Assembly: GCF_001750725.1 (NCBI RefSeq) | Contig: NZ_CP017279.1 | Coordinates: 3,038,001-3,102,000 of the forward strand | DNA length: 64,000 bases | DNA from: Enterobacter ludwigii | Lineage (GTDB): Bacteria > Pseudomonadota > Gammaproteobacteria > Enterobacterales > Enterobacteriaceae | Direction of reading: 5' to 3' | Part shown: piece by piece, positions 19,197-29,942 of the stretch | Layout: every line of letters begins with the position of its first letter | Position numbering within the stretch: position 1 is the first letter of the stretch | Translations under genes and position numbers: made by a program | The notes under the pieces: model-generated | Told to the model about the DNA's origin: nothing | The model's database searches: none | The model's input: the letters and a program-made list of their open reading frames with translations, nothing else

Positions 19197-22100
19197 TTAC
19201 CAGTCCGCGTAAGGGATCAGCGGCTGCGGCGGTAAGTCCATATCGCCCTGCCAGCCTGCAGCAGAGTAGCGTACATAAAGCAGTGCGTGGCTTGGGGTAT
19301 AATCTTTTGCTTCCTGAATATCCACACCGAGGCCCACAAACCAGTTGGACGTCACCCGGCGCTCGATAATGGCCCGTGCGGTATAACCCGTGCCTGAGGA
19401 GCTGCTGCCGGTTTCCATTTCGCCTCTGTCGGTGTAGCGACCGGGCTCATCGGTCGGAATCAGTCCCTGAATGGGATAGCGCATCACGTCGTTAGTTTTA
19501 GAATGAGACCATGACACCGATCCGCCCAGCTCCCAGGACCAGTTCTCGGTACGTTTACGCCAGGTGACAGGCAACGCGAAGGAGACATACTCCTGCGGGC
19601 TGTAATAACCGCCCTGACCCAGGGTATAACCGCTCAGATCTTTATCGTAGTGCCAGAGCATGTTGCTCACGCCAACGGTCAGACGCTCATTGTTTTTATT
19701 GATGAGCTTGTAGTAGTAACCGGTCATCCAGCGGACGCGCCAGTTATCTTCCACATTTTTACCCGTCAGCGTTTCCGCATTCAGGCTCGACCAGACGCCG
19801 TGCGCCTCACCTTTGTCATAACTGATGCTCGCGCCACCGCCGGTTGCGCGCACGCCGCCCCAGGTGGTGCCGGTGTTGGTATCTTTTTGCCCGGCAAAGG
19901 CGAGCAGAGAGCTGGAGATCGGGCGACGATGGGCGTTAACGGTGTAACCGATTGGCCCCAGGTCGCTGCTGTAGCTTACACCACCGACCACGTCGACAAC
20001 GTCAAAGCCCATCGGCGTGGTACCAATATCCCACGCCCAGGTTTTATTCTGCCAGCCCACGGCAATACTCGCGCCATTTGCTGACTGATGCGTGTTGCCG
20101 CTACACGGCGTTTCGTAACAGGTGCCCCATTTCGGATCGTAGGTACCGTTATCGGTGGAAAAGGACCCGGCATCCATATTGACCACATCGCTACGCAGGA
20201 ACATACGGCCATCCGCCAGTGGCGCATCCGCCTGTAACATGGTGGTATGCGCTTTAAGATCGGAATAGCCACCGGTGCCGCTGGAGCCCCAGTAATCATG
20301 CTGCAGCGTGACGTTAACATCCTGCTGACGGTACAAATCACCGGCGTCGCTACGCACGCCGCGTTTCAGCCAGTCGTCTTTTTCGTCGTTACGCGTCAGG
20401 CGGGTAAAGCTGTCATTGTCAGCCGGACGTGTCGTCGTAACGCCTGACGACACCATCGCATCTTTATACGTTTCCAGTGCCTGCTGAGGCTGACCATTTT
20501 GCGTCTGGAAACGGGCGGCATCACGTAATACCAGCGCGTTTTCCATAGATGCAGGCTGTGATTTCGCCTGAGGAATAATCTTGCTGAACGTCTGCTCTGC
20601 GGCGGCGGAATCCCCAAGGCCTGCCTGCGCCATCGCGATCCGGCGCTGCATATTGAGCGACAGCGGCTCTCCGTTTTGCGCGGCAGGCAGTTTTGCCAGC
20701 GCGGCACGGGCTGCCTCTTTGTTGCCCTGGGCGCTATACACTTCGGTCAGACCGAGGATCGCATCTTCGTTCTGCGGTTCACGCTCCAGCACGGTGTTGT
20801 AAGCCGTTTTCGCGGCCTCCAGATCGCCACGCTGCTGCGCCCAGTCCGCAAGGGTTAAGTCGATACGGGTAGAGGACGGCTGCTGGCGAAGGAGGTTTTC
20901 CGCCTCCTGCTCTTTGCCGCTGTCGCGCAGTCGGTTTGCCGTTTCCAGCGTCTGGTTACTCTGCAGGCGGTCGGCAAGCTCCTTAATATTGGCGTTCCAC
21001 TGGCTGCGCGGAAGCGTCTCCAGATGCGTGAGCGCGGCCCGGTCCTGATCGTTTCCGGAGAGATACAGCCCACTGGCATACACCTGTTCCGGATCGGACG
21101 GTTTCTGGCTGGCAAGCTGGCGCATCAGGTTATCCGCCTGGCTGCGCTGGCCCGCGCTATAGAGATCGCGCGACAGACGGTAGGTTATCCAGACGTCGCC
21201 CGGAGAGAGTGCCAGACGACGACGCTGAATTTCCGCCGCCTGAGCGTATTGGCCCTGGTTTTCCAGCTGTTCCGCCTGGGCTGACAGCTGCTCGTTGGTC
21301 AGGCTACGTTCAATGTCATCAATGCTTCGGCGCTGGCTGGCAGAGAGAGACTGGATAAACTGCGAGGCCTTTTCCGGGGACTGCGCACGATAAACATTGG
21401 CAAGGCCACGAACGGCATTGCTGTTACCGCTGTCCATACGCAGCGCCTGACGGTAATAACGTTCCGCCGCAGCCGTGTCTTTACGCGCCGCCGCGGCATC
21501 TCCCAGCCCCAGCACCGCATAACTGTCGGTATTGTCGAGGGTACGCGCCTGCTGGTAATAACGTTCCGCCTGCGCCGTATTGTTCGCTTTCAGGGCGGTA
21601 TCACCCTGCTGGATCAGCAGCCAGTAGCGGTTAACTTTCAGCAAACTGTCCCATTTACCGCGGTTATCGCTCTGCGGATCGAGGGCGATCGCCTTTTCAA
21701 ACTGCGCCACCGCACGGACGCGATCGCCTTTCTGAGAGTACGCCTGTCCAAGCGCGCCCACGGCTTCGCTGTCGGCATGATTTGCGCTGACCGCTTTTTG
21801 CAGATCCGCCACCGCCTTATCGCCCTGCCCGGCATCCACCGCCGCCAGCCCTTGTGCTTTCGCACGGAAGGTTGGATCGGCGAGCTGTTTTTGCTGCGTA
21901 TCAAGTTGAGTACGTGCCGCCGCTACGCTGTCGCCGTCGCTGAAGACGCTCAGGTATTTTTGCAGCGCGCTGACGCTGGCGTTGCTGACAGGCTGATCTT
22001 TGATCTGCTCATACCACATATCAGATGCCTGGCTGCGGCCATTGCTGGATTTGGCCATCTCCTGCAACACCGCAAAGCCTTCATCGCGGCGTCCGGTCTG

Positions 22101-22679
22101 GAACAGCAGCTGTGCCAGCGTGCCCTGCAGCTGCGTATTGCCCGGGCTGCTGGCGTTAATTTTCTTCAACTGGTTAATGGCGACGCTACGGCGGGCAGGA
22201 TCTTTCGCCACAACATTCCAGTATTCCGTCGCCACGTCACCGCCCGGCGGATTACCGTCAAAAAGCTTGTCATAGGCCGCGATGGCCTCCTGAGTATGCC
22301 CCGTTGTAGCCAGTAACCGGGCCTGCTGTAACTGCTGACGGCCTTCAGGCGTAGAAAGCAGCATCGTATTGCGCGAGGACTGATACGCACTGGAGCCCGG
22401 CGCGATCCCTTTCAGACGATCCAGCTCTTTTTGCGCACCGGCGTTATCACCCTGACGAAGCAGGTAACGAAAGCGCGCCGCAATGACGTCAGGGTTGTTC
22501 GGGTCAATCAGCTCAAGGCGGTAGAGCGACTGACGAACCAAATCCTCACGCTGCGTCGATTCACCCAGCCGCACCTGTTGCAGCAGCTGTTGCTGCTGCG
22601 GGGAGTTAGCGGCCTGAGCCAGCGGCATCAGTGCCAGGCTAAGCGATAAACTGAGAAGATTTACTGTGAAGTTGCGCAT
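19197..22679 (-). CDS. bcsC: Cellulose synthase outer-membrane subunit BcsC
   Basis: A 1160-aa exporter of the cellulose chain through the periplasm and outer membrane. A signal peptide (ends AQA near residue 23) is followed by about 19 TPR-like helical repeats to near residue 780 and a C-terminal 16-strand beta-barrel from about residue 800. The last residues end in an aromatic (DW), as in outer-membrane proteins. The length is close to the E. coli 1157 aa. The start overlaps the bcsZ stop by 19 bases, showing translational coupling. It is the last structural gene of the bcsRQABZC operon. Confidence 0.96.
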   Translation of the reverse strand: MRNFTVNLLSLSLSLALMPLAQAANSPQQQQLLQQVRLGESTQREDLVRQSLYRLELIDPNNPDVIAARFRYLLRQGDNAGAQKELDRLKGIAPGSSAYQSSRNTMLLSTPEGRQQLQQARLLATTGHTQEAIAAYDKLFDGNPPGGDVATEYWNVVAKDPARRSVAINQLKKINASSPGNTQLQGTLAQLLFQTGRRDEGFAVLQEMAKSSNGRSQASDMWYEQIKDQPVSNASVSALQKYLSVFSDGDSVAAARTQLDTQQKQLADPTFRAKAQGLAAVDAGQGDKAVADLQKAVSANHADSEAVGALGQAYSQKGDRVRAVAQFEKAIALDPQSDNRGKWDSLLKVNRYWLLIQQGDTALKANNTAQAERYYQQARTLDNTDSYAVLGLGDAAAARKDTAAAERYYRQALRMDSGNSNAVRGLANVYRAQSPEKASQFIQSLSASQRRSIDDIERSLTNEQLSAQAEQLENQGQYAQAAEIQRRRLALSPGDVWITYRLSRDLYSAGQRSQADNLMRQLASQKPSDPEQVYASGLYLSGNDQDRAALTHLETLPRSQWNANIKELADRLQSNQTLETANRLRDSGKEQEAENLLRQQPSSTRIDLTLADWAQQRGDLEAAKTAYNTVLEREPQNEDAILGLTEVYSAQGNKEAARAALAKLPAAQNGEPLSLNMQRRIAMAQAGLGDSAAAEQTFSKIIPQAKSQPASMENALVLRDAARFQTQNGQPQQALETYKDAMVSSGVTTTRPADNDSFTRLTRNDEKDDWLKRGVRSDAGDLYRQQDVNVTLQHDYWGSSGTGGYSDLKAHTTMLQADAPLADGRMFLRSDVVNMDAGSFSTDNGTYDPKWGTCYETPCSGNTHQSANGASIAVGWQNKTWAWDIGTTPMGFDVVDVVGGVSYSSDLGPIGYTVNAHRRPISSSLLAFAGQKDTNTGTTWGGVRATGGGASISYDKGEAHGVWSSLNAETLTGKNVEDNWRVRWMTGYYYKLINKNNERLTVGVSNMLWHYDKDLSGYTLGQGGYYSPQEYVSFALPVTWRKRTENWSWELGGSVSWSHSKTNDVMRYPIQGLIPTDEPGRYTDRGEMETGSSSSGTGYTARAIIERRVTSNWFVGLGVDIQEAKDYTPSHALLYVRYSAAGWQGDMDLPPQPLIPYADW

Positions 22680-23767
22680 TCCTGGCCCCAGTCCGGTATT
22701 AATTCACCTTGAGCGGTGAAGCGAAAACGATGCTGATCCCATCCTTGCCCGAAGAGAGTCAGTACGTAGCTGTAATAGGCATTATTATCGGGAAAATTAT
22801 CTGCAACGCGCTGGCGCTGTACCGCCTGCGCATCACGCTGCTGTAAAAAAGGCAGCATCGCAGCGGAAAAGCCGACCGGCCCCCTGCCCGCAGGCTTCCC
22901 GCTCGCCACATCCACTTTTTCCGGCGGTATACCGTGTTTCGTTGTCATTGTCGCCATCGGCCGGAAGCGCGTAAGCAACCGGGCTTTCTGGGCGTCTTTG
23001 TCACTCATCATTCCGACCCAGAGGTAGACGCGGATGGCGTCGTAGCCGCCCACCAGCGATTTATCCTGCTGCAAATGCCAGCCTCTGTTTTTCTGATACT
23101 GCACCCAGTCCGGCGAAAACCCCTTTGGCGCCGTTTCCAGTAACAAGCGCAGATTGGTTTCACGAAGGGTCGTCCACGGGGCACCAAAGCGCGTGAAATA
23201 GCTCGCTATCTGCGGAGGAAGATAGCTGGGGTTAAAGCGCCAGGCTTTCTCCTCGGCAAAACCGACCTTCCCGGGCAGCAGCATGGAGCCGAGTCCCGGT
23301 ACTTTCACCACTTCCTCATGGGCAATGCGTTTAAGGAGCGCCTTACCCGTGCGGGTATAGTCCGGATGTTTCCACAGCCGGCCCGCCTCAAGCAGTGACC
23401 AGGCAATCCAGACATCGGCATCCGAGGCGGAGTTGGTATCGATTATCGCCCAGTTGTCATGGTCTTTCTGACCCCATAGCCAGGCGGGCAAATTATCGTT
23501 CAGATTGCCCCCGGCCAGGTTGTCGCGCGTCCACGTCAGCAATTGATCAAAGGCTTTGCGATCGTTCGCGGCCAGGGCAAAGAACAACGCATAGCTTTGC
23601 CCTTCCGACGTGGTGATTTTGCGCGTGTCGCTGGGATCAATGACACGCCCGCTCTCACTGATGTAATCCTTTTTAAACTGCTCCCAGGCAGGCCAGGTGC
23701 AGGCGGCGCGAAGAGGGATCGCCGCCAGCATCAACGCTGCTAACACACACCAGCGAAACGCTTTCAT
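22661..23767 (-). CDS. bcsZ: Periplasmic endo-1,4-beta-glucanase BcsZ
   Basis: A 368-aa family-8 glycoside hydrolase with a signal peptide (cut near AA/CTWPAW). It trims cellulose in the periplasm and affects output and fibre quality. The catalytic general acid is the Glu in [11 protein letters not shown] (near residue 55) and the base is the Asp of [11 protein letters not shown] (near residue 243). The GH8 signature is [16 protein letters not shown]. It lies 6 bases after bcsB and overlaps bcsC. A second, more distant GH8 gene lies at 33.4 kb. Confidence 0.96.
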   Translation of the reverse strand: MKAFRWCVLAALMLAAIPLRAACTWPAWEQFKKDYISESGRVIDPSDTRKITTSEGQSYALFFALAANDRKAFDQLLTWTRDNLAGGNLNDNLPAWLWGQKDHDNWAIIDTNSASDADVWIAWSLLEAGRLWKHPDYTRTGKALLKRIAHEEVVKVPGLGSMLLPGKVGFAEEKAWRFNPSYLPPQIASYFTRFGAPWTTLRETNLRLLLETAPKGFSPDWVQYQKNRGWHLQQDKSLVGGYDAIRVYLWVGMMSDKDAQKARLLTRFRPMATMTTKHGIPPEKVDVASGKPAGRGPVGFSAAMLPFLQQRDAQAVQRQRVADNFPDNNAYYSYVLTLFGQGWDQHRFRFTAQGELIPDWGQECATSQ

Positions 23768-23773
23768 CGCCTG

Positions 23774-26194
23774 TTACTCATCCGGGTTAAGGCGACGACG
23801 GCTGATGATACGCAGCAGACGCCACAGCACCCACGCCAGCAACACCACGCTGACGGCGGCCAGGATAGCCAGCAGAACCGGATGGTTAGCCAGCGCATAC
23901 CACAGACGCTCGAACCACGGCAGATGGCCCACATAGTACACATCGCCCACGCGCAGGCTATTGACCCCAGACTCGCGGATCACCGCCACCGAACCATACA
24001 TCGCGGCACGTTTGCCGCTGTCGTTCATCGCGCTGTTGAGTAACGCATACCCACGCGGGCTGTCCGCCAGGAGCGCCACTACGCTACGCTGCTCGTTGTA
24101 AGGTGACTGGAAGCCAACCACCGCGGCCATTGGTCCCTGAGACGTAACGGTTGTTTGCACGCTGGCCTGACGATCGTTGATATCCGGCATAATGCTCGGG
24201 AACTCGGTCTGACGCAGTGGCGTGTTAACCCAGGACTGGGCTGCTTTGACCAGCAGATCGATACGCTTGTCATCCTTCAGCTTATCCGGGATGTTACCGA
24301 TCACCATGATGTCCGCGTCTTTGTTCTGGATCTGGCTACCATCGTCAGTCAACGTGACGTTAATTGCCGGTAATCCGGTCTGCGCACCCACGGACGCCAT
24401 GGTGTCCAGCAGGGTCGTCACCTGGCCCTCATTTGGCGCTTTTGGCATGACGACAATGGATTCAGAGAGATCGGCCATACGGCTGAACGGGAAGCTGGCA
24501 TTGGCAAATGCACGCAGGTCCGGCATGGCAAGGAAGTGATAATACTTCGAGAAGTCGATGGTTGACTCATCACCAATCACAACGTGGTTCTGTACTTGCT
24601 GGAAGGTGATGCAGTTATCCACCGAGCCGCCGGGCATCGGGTTCATGTACTGGAAATCAAAGCGCAGCTGGTTGATCGCCCCAAGCTTCAGCGCCGGAAT
24701 AGAGACGTCCGTTTTCCCGTCCAGCAGCCCCTGCAACACCGGCAGACGGAGCATCAGTCGGTTAGTATCCTGCGTGCTTGTCAGACTGAAAGATTGCAGG
24801 AACTGGTTGTTCAGGCTGATATCCATGCGTGAACTGTCTTTGGTTGCCGGCGCGGTGTAACGGTAGCTCAGATTGATATCAATACCGTTGGTGCGCAGCA
24901 GGTACAGGTCTGGCGGCAGATTCAGTGACAGACTAATCGGGGCTGGCTCAAGCCCCGTCGCCTGCAGCTGTTCTTCATACGTTTTCAGTTCGCCAAACGT
25001 GACGGCACGGTCAGTGCGCACCCAGTTTGGTGCGTCATAAGGTTTACGCGGCAGCAGCGGTTTAACCTCATCCACCACCACGCTGTTTCCACGGAACAGA
25101 ACGTTACCCTGGGCAATGCCCTTGGCCGCCTGCACCAGGTCTTTATCATCACGCCCGAAGACCACCAGCAGCTTCACGTACGGGTTATCCGGGTGGCTCA
25201 TCATCTCAATGGTCGGCGCTTTTACGTCCGGGTGATCGCGCAGGAAGGCAGGACGTTTCGCGTTGGTCGCAAACACGATCGCGTTTCTGTCCGGCATTTT
25301 GTCGTACATCACCGGGAAGTTCTGCCCGCGCCAGCCGGAACGTGAACCAAACCACGATGCCACAATGGTGGCCGCCAGTTGCTCGGTGACGTCCGGAGAC
25401 GCCGCAAACACCATTGGCAGCACTAACTGACGATTATCACGCGGATCAAAGAACGGAACCGGGAACGACGAGAGGTCGTTTTTCAGCGCCAGCGACTGGT
25501 AGGTCATCTGCAGCGAAGAGTTGCGTCCTACGTCTACCCACAGGGTATTGCTGGCAGGGTTCTCACAGACGTCACGGTAGTGACCGACAAACTCCAGACG
25601 TATGCGGTTAAAGTCGGTGATGAAAAGGGGGTTAATTGGCACCTGGGCCTGTGTTTTCTTACCCAGTTGCTCTTTCGTGACGGGCAGGACGTCCATCAGC
25701 TCATCATTCAGGTAAACCTTCAGCTGAGACTGTACCGGCAACAGCGACGGTGATGGCGTGTATTCAAGGTTCAGCATGGCGTGAGAGACCACCTCATCGC
25801 TGCGCATACCGAACTCAATGCCGCCGTTAGGGTTAATACCGCGCAGCACCATGCTGCCCGGCGGCGGCGCAATCTGCGCAAAGCTCAGCTTCACGTCCCG
25901 TGACGGGGCATCTTCCGCGACAATAGGCGCGTTTGCTCCCTGTACGCCCGGCATCACCTGACCGACGACATTGCTGTCTGCCGGCAGGGTGTTGCCGTCC
26001 GTAGGCTGGTTCGGAATGACGTTTTCCGTTTGACCGGGTGCCGCGGTGATAACCGGATCGGTCGCCTGGGCGACCACAGGTACCGTCGGAGCAGGCGTTG
26101 CCGCTGCGTTATCGGGTGCTGCGTTAGCCATCGTTGTGGGGAGCGCACTTACCCCCATTGCCACTGCACATAACCAGGAAAGTTTAGTTTTCAT
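23774..26194 (-). CDS. bcsB: Cellulose synthase regulatory subunit BcsB
   Basis: An 806-aa periplasmic subunit with a signal peptide, carbohydrate-binding and flavodoxin-like domains, and a C-terminal membrane anchor (HPVLLAILAAVSVVLLAWVLW). The anchor packs against BcsA and is needed for catalysis. The start is taken at 26194 (MKTKLSW), which is 10 bases after the bcsA stop and gives the E. coli N-terminus; the open frame to 26245 lies inside bcsA. After the signal peptide there is an Ala/Pro/Thr-rich stretch longer than in E. coli, then the conserved GQVMPGVQGANAP segment. Confidence 0.95.
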   Translation of the reverse strand: MKTKLSWLCAVAMGVSALPTTMANAAPDNAAATPAPTVPVVAQATDPVITAAPGQTENVIPNQPTDGNTLPADSNVVGQVMPGVQGANAPIVAEDAPSRDVKLSFAQIAPPPGSMVLRGINPNGGIEFGMRSDEVVSHAMLNLEYTPSPSLLPVQSQLKVYLNDELMDVLPVTKEQLGKKTQAQVPINPLFITDFNRIRLEFVGHYRDVCENPASNTLWVDVGRNSSLQMTYQSLALKNDLSSFPVPFFDPRDNRQLVLPMVFAASPDVTEQLAATIVASWFGSRSGWRGQNFPVMYDKMPDRNAIVFATNAKRPAFLRDHPDVKAPTIEMMSHPDNPYVKLLVVFGRDDKDLVQAAKGIAQGNVLFRGNSVVVDEVKPLLPRKPYDAPNWVRTDRAVTFGELKTYEEQLQATGLEPAPISLSLNLPPDLYLLRTNGIDINLSYRYTAPATKDSSRMDISLNNQFLQSFSLTSTQDTNRLMLRLPVLQGLLDGKTDVSIPALKLGAINQLRFDFQYMNPMPGGSVDNCITFQQVQNHVVIGDESTIDFSKYYHFLAMPDLRAFANASFPFSRMADLSESIVVMPKAPNEGQVTTLLDTMASVGAQTGLPAINVTLTDDGSQIQNKDADIMVIGNIPDKLKDDKRIDLLVKAAQSWVNTPLRQTEFPSIMPDINDRQASVQTTVTSQGPMAAVVGFQSPYNEQRSVVALLADSPRGYALLNSAMNDSGKRAAMYGSVAVIRESGVNSLRVGDVYYVGHLPWFERLWYALANHPVLLAILAAVSVVLLAWVLWRLLRIISRRRLNPDE

Positions 26195-26204
26195 CGCGTT
26201 ATCA

Positions 26205-28820
26205 TCATTGTTGAGCCATAACCGGGTCCGCCTGCTTCGCCTCATCCCGCTCGGGACGACGAGGAACGAACGATACGATCCAGGAAACCAGCGAAGTAAG
26301 GGACCGGAAAATTAATTTCACCGACGACGGGGCAAATTCTGCAAGGTGACGATAGCCACGGAACCCCAGCTTCAGAATATCCAGCAGGCTTTCCAGAGGT
26401 TTATCTTCCGGGAAGCTGTCCTGCCAGAGAGCCCACGTGTCCGCGCGGGCAAACGTACACTGCACAAAATCAATATGTTGCTTTTTCGTCAGCGGCATCA
26501 GCTGCAGACCGACTTCATTACCGGCTACACGCACCACCTGCGTCGGGAAGACGTACTCCTGCTGGCCGCGCTTCAGCAGCAGGTTAACCTTCTGCCCTTC
26601 CAGCACCTTAGCCTGACCGTTGATTTTTATCCCCAGACCACCGTCTGAGAAGTCGTGCACGGTACAGGAGAAGAGGTGACCATCTTCACGGGCGATTGCC
26701 GCAGGCATGCAGATTTCCACGCGATGCGCACGGCGGACCTGTTTGCTCTCCACCGACACCGCAACCGCGCCGCCGAGGATAATCAGGTTGTAGAACACCC
26801 ATGCCATACTCACGAACACGGTCAGGATCTCGTTTTCCGGGCCGTAGAAGTAGCGCCAGATACCGGCAATCACGCCCACGATATTCAGCAACACCAGGAA
26901 GATGTACGGCCGGGAGATGACCCAGTCGACATACTCCTCTTCCACCAGACCGCCTTTCGCGGTGACGTTGAATTTACCTTTGTGCGGGTTGATCAGCGCC
27001 ACCATCGTCGGCGGCGCGATGTACCAGGCCAGCACCGTTTCGTAGATTTCACTCCAGAACGAATGGCGGTATTTACCCTGAATCTTCGAGTTCGTCAGGC
27101 TCGCGTGGATCATGTGCGGCAGAACGAACAGCGCAATCATCAGCGCAGGCGCGTAGATGATATAGGCGTGAAGAAGCAGGAACGCCAGCGGCGCGGTCAG
27201 GAAGATGAGGCGCGGGATACCGGACAGGAAGTGGAACATGGCGTTGACGTAGCACAGACGCTGCGCGAGTTTCAGCCCTTTCCCAATCAGGGGGTTATCG
27301 AGACGGAAAATCTGCACCATGCCGCGCGCCCAGCGAATACGCTGGCCGATGTGCGCCGAGAGAGATTCCGTTGCCAGACCGGCGGCCTGCGGAATACGCA
27401 TATACGCGGAGGTGTAGCCCCGACGGTGCAGGCGCAGCGAGGTATGCGCATCTTCGGTGACCGTTTCGACGGCAATGCCACCGATCTCATCCAGCGGTTT
27501 ACGGCGAATAACCGCACAGGAACCGCAGAAGAAGGTCGCATCCCACATGTCGTTCCCGTCCTGCACCAGGCCATAGAACAGCGTGCCTTCGTTAGGGGTT
27601 TTACGGAAACGGCCAAGGTTACGTTCAAACGGATCCGGCGAGAAGAAGTGGTGCGGCGTCTGCATCATCGCCAGCTCTTTCTCCTTCAGGAACCATCCCA
27701 TCGTCATCTGCAGGAACGAGCGCGTCGGCACATGGTCGCAGTCAAAGATTGAGACAAACTCACCTTTGGCATATTTGAGGGCGTTGTTGATGTTCCCGGC
27801 CTTGGCGTGTTCATGCGTGGTACGGGCGATGTACTCGACACCCACCTCTTCCGCGAACTGGCGGAACGCCGGACGGCCGCCGTCATCCAGGACCCAGATT
27901 TTGAGTTTATCTTTCGGCCAGTCGATACCCAGCGCGGCGTAAATCGTGTTTTTTACCACGCTCAGGTCTTCGTTGTAGGTCGGCACGAAGAGATCGACAG
28001 ACGGCCATTGTGACGTGTCTTTTGGCAGCGGAACCGGCTGACGGTTGAGCGGCCAAATGACCTGGAAATACCCCAGCACCAGTACAACCCAGGCGTACGT
28101 TTCCGCAAACAGCAGAACCAGACCGCACACCAGGCTGACCGGGTCATCCCAGTTAAGCGTTGAGGTGTAACGCCACCAGATGTAGCGACAGGAGACGGTC
28201 AGCGACAGCACTATCAGCATCAGGGCGGAGAAGCGTCCCGGAATACGGCGCACCAGCAATGCCACGCCCCACAGCAGGATCAGGAAGGTGAACTGCGCCA
28301 GAGGGTTAAAGGGCTGCGTAATACAAACCAGGGCCAGAATGAGCGAGAAAACGACGATTACGCCGAGTATAAAACGCCGCAAGCCCGGGTGCAGATGCCC
28401 GAGCTCTTTATGGTTATCCAGATGGCTGGTCTTGTCACCCACGCGGTCAGGCAAACTGTCCAGCCACTGGTGATAGCGCTCACGTAAATGTTGCACGCGG
28501 GAGAAGCTGCGCCAGCGCGGTGCTTTGTTTTCTGAGCGGGACGACGTGGCCACCAGCCAGACAGCCTGAATGATATAACGCGCCGGATCCAACGGTCGCG
28601 GGCGGTCGGGATGAATATGCGGATATAACTCACTGTGCTGCGCACGAATGCGCTGCCAGCGCGGGTGTTCGAGGGGAATGAACGTCCAGGCCAGAATCAT
28701 CCAGAAGCAGCCGAGCGCGGCGCTGAATGCCGAAGCTCCGTGCCGGCGAAAATGCCGGTAATGTTCGCTCAGACGCGAACTGACCGGCGGGATGAGTAAC
28801 CAGCTGGCGAGACGGCTCAT
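26205..28820 (-). CDS. bcsA: Cellulose synthase catalytic subunit BcsA
   Basis: An 871-aa inner-membrane GT2 enzyme that polymerises glucose from UDP-glucose and extrudes the chain. The processive-synthase motifs are intact: DDG at 312-314, DCD at 360-362, FFCGS, TED at 455-457 and QRIRW at 493-497. A C-terminal PilZ domain for c-di-GMP starts near residue 690 (RRAHR, then DFSDGGLGI). Membrane helices flank the GT domain. The ATG at 28820 overlaps the bcsQ stop in an ATGA unit, which supports this start over the longer frame to 28868. The N- and C-terminal extensions match the E. coli-type (class II) BcsA. Confidence 0.97.
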   Translation of the reverse strand: MSRLASWLLIPPVSSRLSEHYRHFRRHGASAFSAALGCFWMILAWTFIPLEHPRWQRIRAQHSELYPHIHPDRPRPLDPARYIIQAVWLVATSSRSENKAPRWRSFSRVQHLRERYHQWLDSLPDRVGDKTSHLDNHKELGHLHPGLRRFILGVIVVFSLILALVCITQPFNPLAQFTFLILLWGVALLVRRIPGRFSALMLIVLSLTVSCRYIWWRYTSTLNWDDPVSLVCGLVLLFAETYAWVVLVLGYFQVIWPLNRQPVPLPKDTSQWPSVDLFVPTYNEDLSVVKNTIYAALGIDWPKDKLKIWVLDDGGRPAFRQFAEEVGVEYIARTTHEHAKAGNINNALKYAKGEFVSIFDCDHVPTRSFLQMTMGWFLKEKELAMMQTPHHFFSPDPFERNLGRFRKTPNEGTLFYGLVQDGNDMWDATFFCGSCAVIRRKPLDEIGGIAVETVTEDAHTSLRLHRRGYTSAYMRIPQAAGLATESLSAHIGQRIRWARGMVQIFRLDNPLIGKGLKLAQRLCYVNAMFHFLSGIPRLIFLTAPLAFLLLHAYIIYAPALMIALFVLPHMIHASLTNSKIQGKYRHSFWSEIYETVLAWYIAPPTMVALINPHKGKFNVTAKGGLVEEEYVDWVISRPYIFLVLLNIVGVIAGIWRYFYGPENEILTVFVSMAWVFYNLIILGGAVAVSVESKQVRRAHRVEICMPAAIAREDGHLFSCTVHDFSDGGLGIKINGQAKVLEGQKVNLLLKRGQQEYVFPTQVVRVAGNEVGLQLMPLTKKQHIDFVQCTFARADTWALWQDSFPEDKPLESLLDILKLGFRGYRHLAEFAPSSVKLIFRSLTSLVSWIVSFVPRRPERDEAKQADPVMAQQ

Positions 28821-29569
28821 ACAGAACTCCCTGCAGGCTCTGCCCCTTTGGCAAAGTGCAGCAGACACCAGTTCGCCAGCGTCAGGATCTCTTCTGCCGC
28901 CAGGGAATCGCTGCGGTATTCACCGAGTGGCTGTTTGGAGGCAAGGCATTCCGCCATGCCCTCGTCACGATGGATAACAATCGGCAGCAGACGGCGCTGG
29001 CTTTGCAGCCAAACCTGATACAGATCGTCCTGGATCTGGCTGCCAATGCGTAAATCGTTAATCAGGATATGACCATTTTCAGGCAACCCTTGCTGATGCA
29101 GACGGATATGGCAATTCGCGTCGACGTTCACAATCGACAGCACGCGATCGCACTGCGCCATAAGCTGTCGGGTCAGCGTGCCGGCGCCGTGCGGCAGATC
29201 CAGAAGGATCCACTTATAATGGCCTTTTTCTTTCAGCTCCTGCAGCGCGACGGTGAACTGGGAAAACAGACGCTGATAGGCAGCTTCATTTTCACGCTCG
29301 GTAGTGGTCAATTGGCCAAAGGGCAGTAAATCAAGCTGCGAGGTATAACGCATACCCGCATCGCGCCAGTCTTTATCATCAAGCAGCGCGCGAGCCCAAC
29401 CCTCTGTACGCGTAAAGTCGACATTAAACGACATGCGCAGCAAATTATCGGCACAGGCGTCAATCACCAATACCGATTCACCTAAAAGCTGTAATGACCA
29501 CGCCAGCGCCGCGGTAACGGATGTTGTACCTACTCCACCACGGACGCCCTGTAATCCTAGTATGGCCAT
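28817..29569 (-). CDS. bcsQ: Cellulose biosynthesis protein BcsQ (YhjQ)
   Basis: A 250-aa MinD/ParA-like SIMIBI NTPase needed for cellulose secretion and polar placement in E. coli, and part of the cytosolic BcsRQE complex. The deviant Walker A GVRGGVGTTS is at residues 8-17, with VIDACADNLL and ILLDLPHGAG further on. The reading frame is intact; in many K-12 strains an early stop inactivates bcsQ, which is not the case here. The ATG at 29569 has GGGAG upstream; a TTG one codon earlier is less likely. It lies 11 bases after bcsR. Confidence 0.95.
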   Translation of the reverse strand: MAILGLQGVRGGVGTTSVTAALAWSLQLLGESVLVIDACADNLLRMSFNVDFTRTEGWARALLDDKDWRDAGMRYTSQLDLLPFGQLTTTERENEAAYQRLFSQFTVALQELKEKGHYKWILLDLPHGAGTLTRQLMAQCDRVLSIVNVDANCHIRLHQQGLPENGHILINDLRIGSQIQDDLYQVWLQSQRRLLPIVIHRDEGMAECLASKQPLGEYRSDSLAAEEILTLANWCLLHFAKGAEPAGSSV

Positions 29570-29580
29570 CAATGGCTCCC

Positions 29581-29769
29581 TTATTGTTGTTGGGCAAATT
29601 CAGCTAATAGCGGCCAACGTTTAATAGCCGCGGCCAACTGTTCCCGCTGGGAAATGTCGGTGTAATCTATTTCAGGTAATGAAAACGCCTGCGTCAGCGC
29701 CAGAAAGTCGTTCTGGAATGTGTAACCCAGGGTTGAGTCGACTGGGGTGCCGGGTTCGTTATTATCCAT
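29581..29769 (-). CDS. bcsR: Cellulose biosynthesis regulator BcsR (YhjR)
   Basis: A 62-aa protein, the same length as E. coli BcsR. It partners BcsQ and BcsE and stabilises the complex that recruits c-di-GMP to the synthase. The family core SLPEIDYTDISQREQL...RWPLLAEFAQQ is visible in the second half. The start at 29769 (MDNNEPG) matches the E. coli start; the open frame to 29832 is not supported. It is the first gene of the bcsRQABZC operon, divergent from bcsEFG. Confidence 0.93.
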   Translation of the reverse strand: MDNNEPGTPVDSTLGYTFQNDFLALTQAFSLPEIDYTDISQREQLAAAIKRWPLLAEFAQQQ

Positions 29770-29942
29770 TCTATTCCATCCCTTTGAGTAAAATCGCACA
29801 ATCAGAAGTAGCGAGGCTTCCTGCCCTATCAAATTTCATTTACATGCTAAATCTGATGTTCTTTAATTTCAATGTTAGGTTTATTTCTACGCTTTCGCTA
29901 GTAAACTGAGATACAGAGAAATTAAACGAAAAGAGGGACACC

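Noticed and set aside
26655..27752. Open frame of 365 codons on the plus strand, opposite bcsA
   Set aside because: It is antisense to the highly conserved catalytic part of bcsA; the composition (His, Arg, Gln rich) is typical of a shadow frame.
29581..29769. Early stop in bcsQ or other break in the cellulose operon, as in K-12
   Set aside because: All bcs frames from bcsR to bcsC and bcsE to bcsG read through with full-length products.
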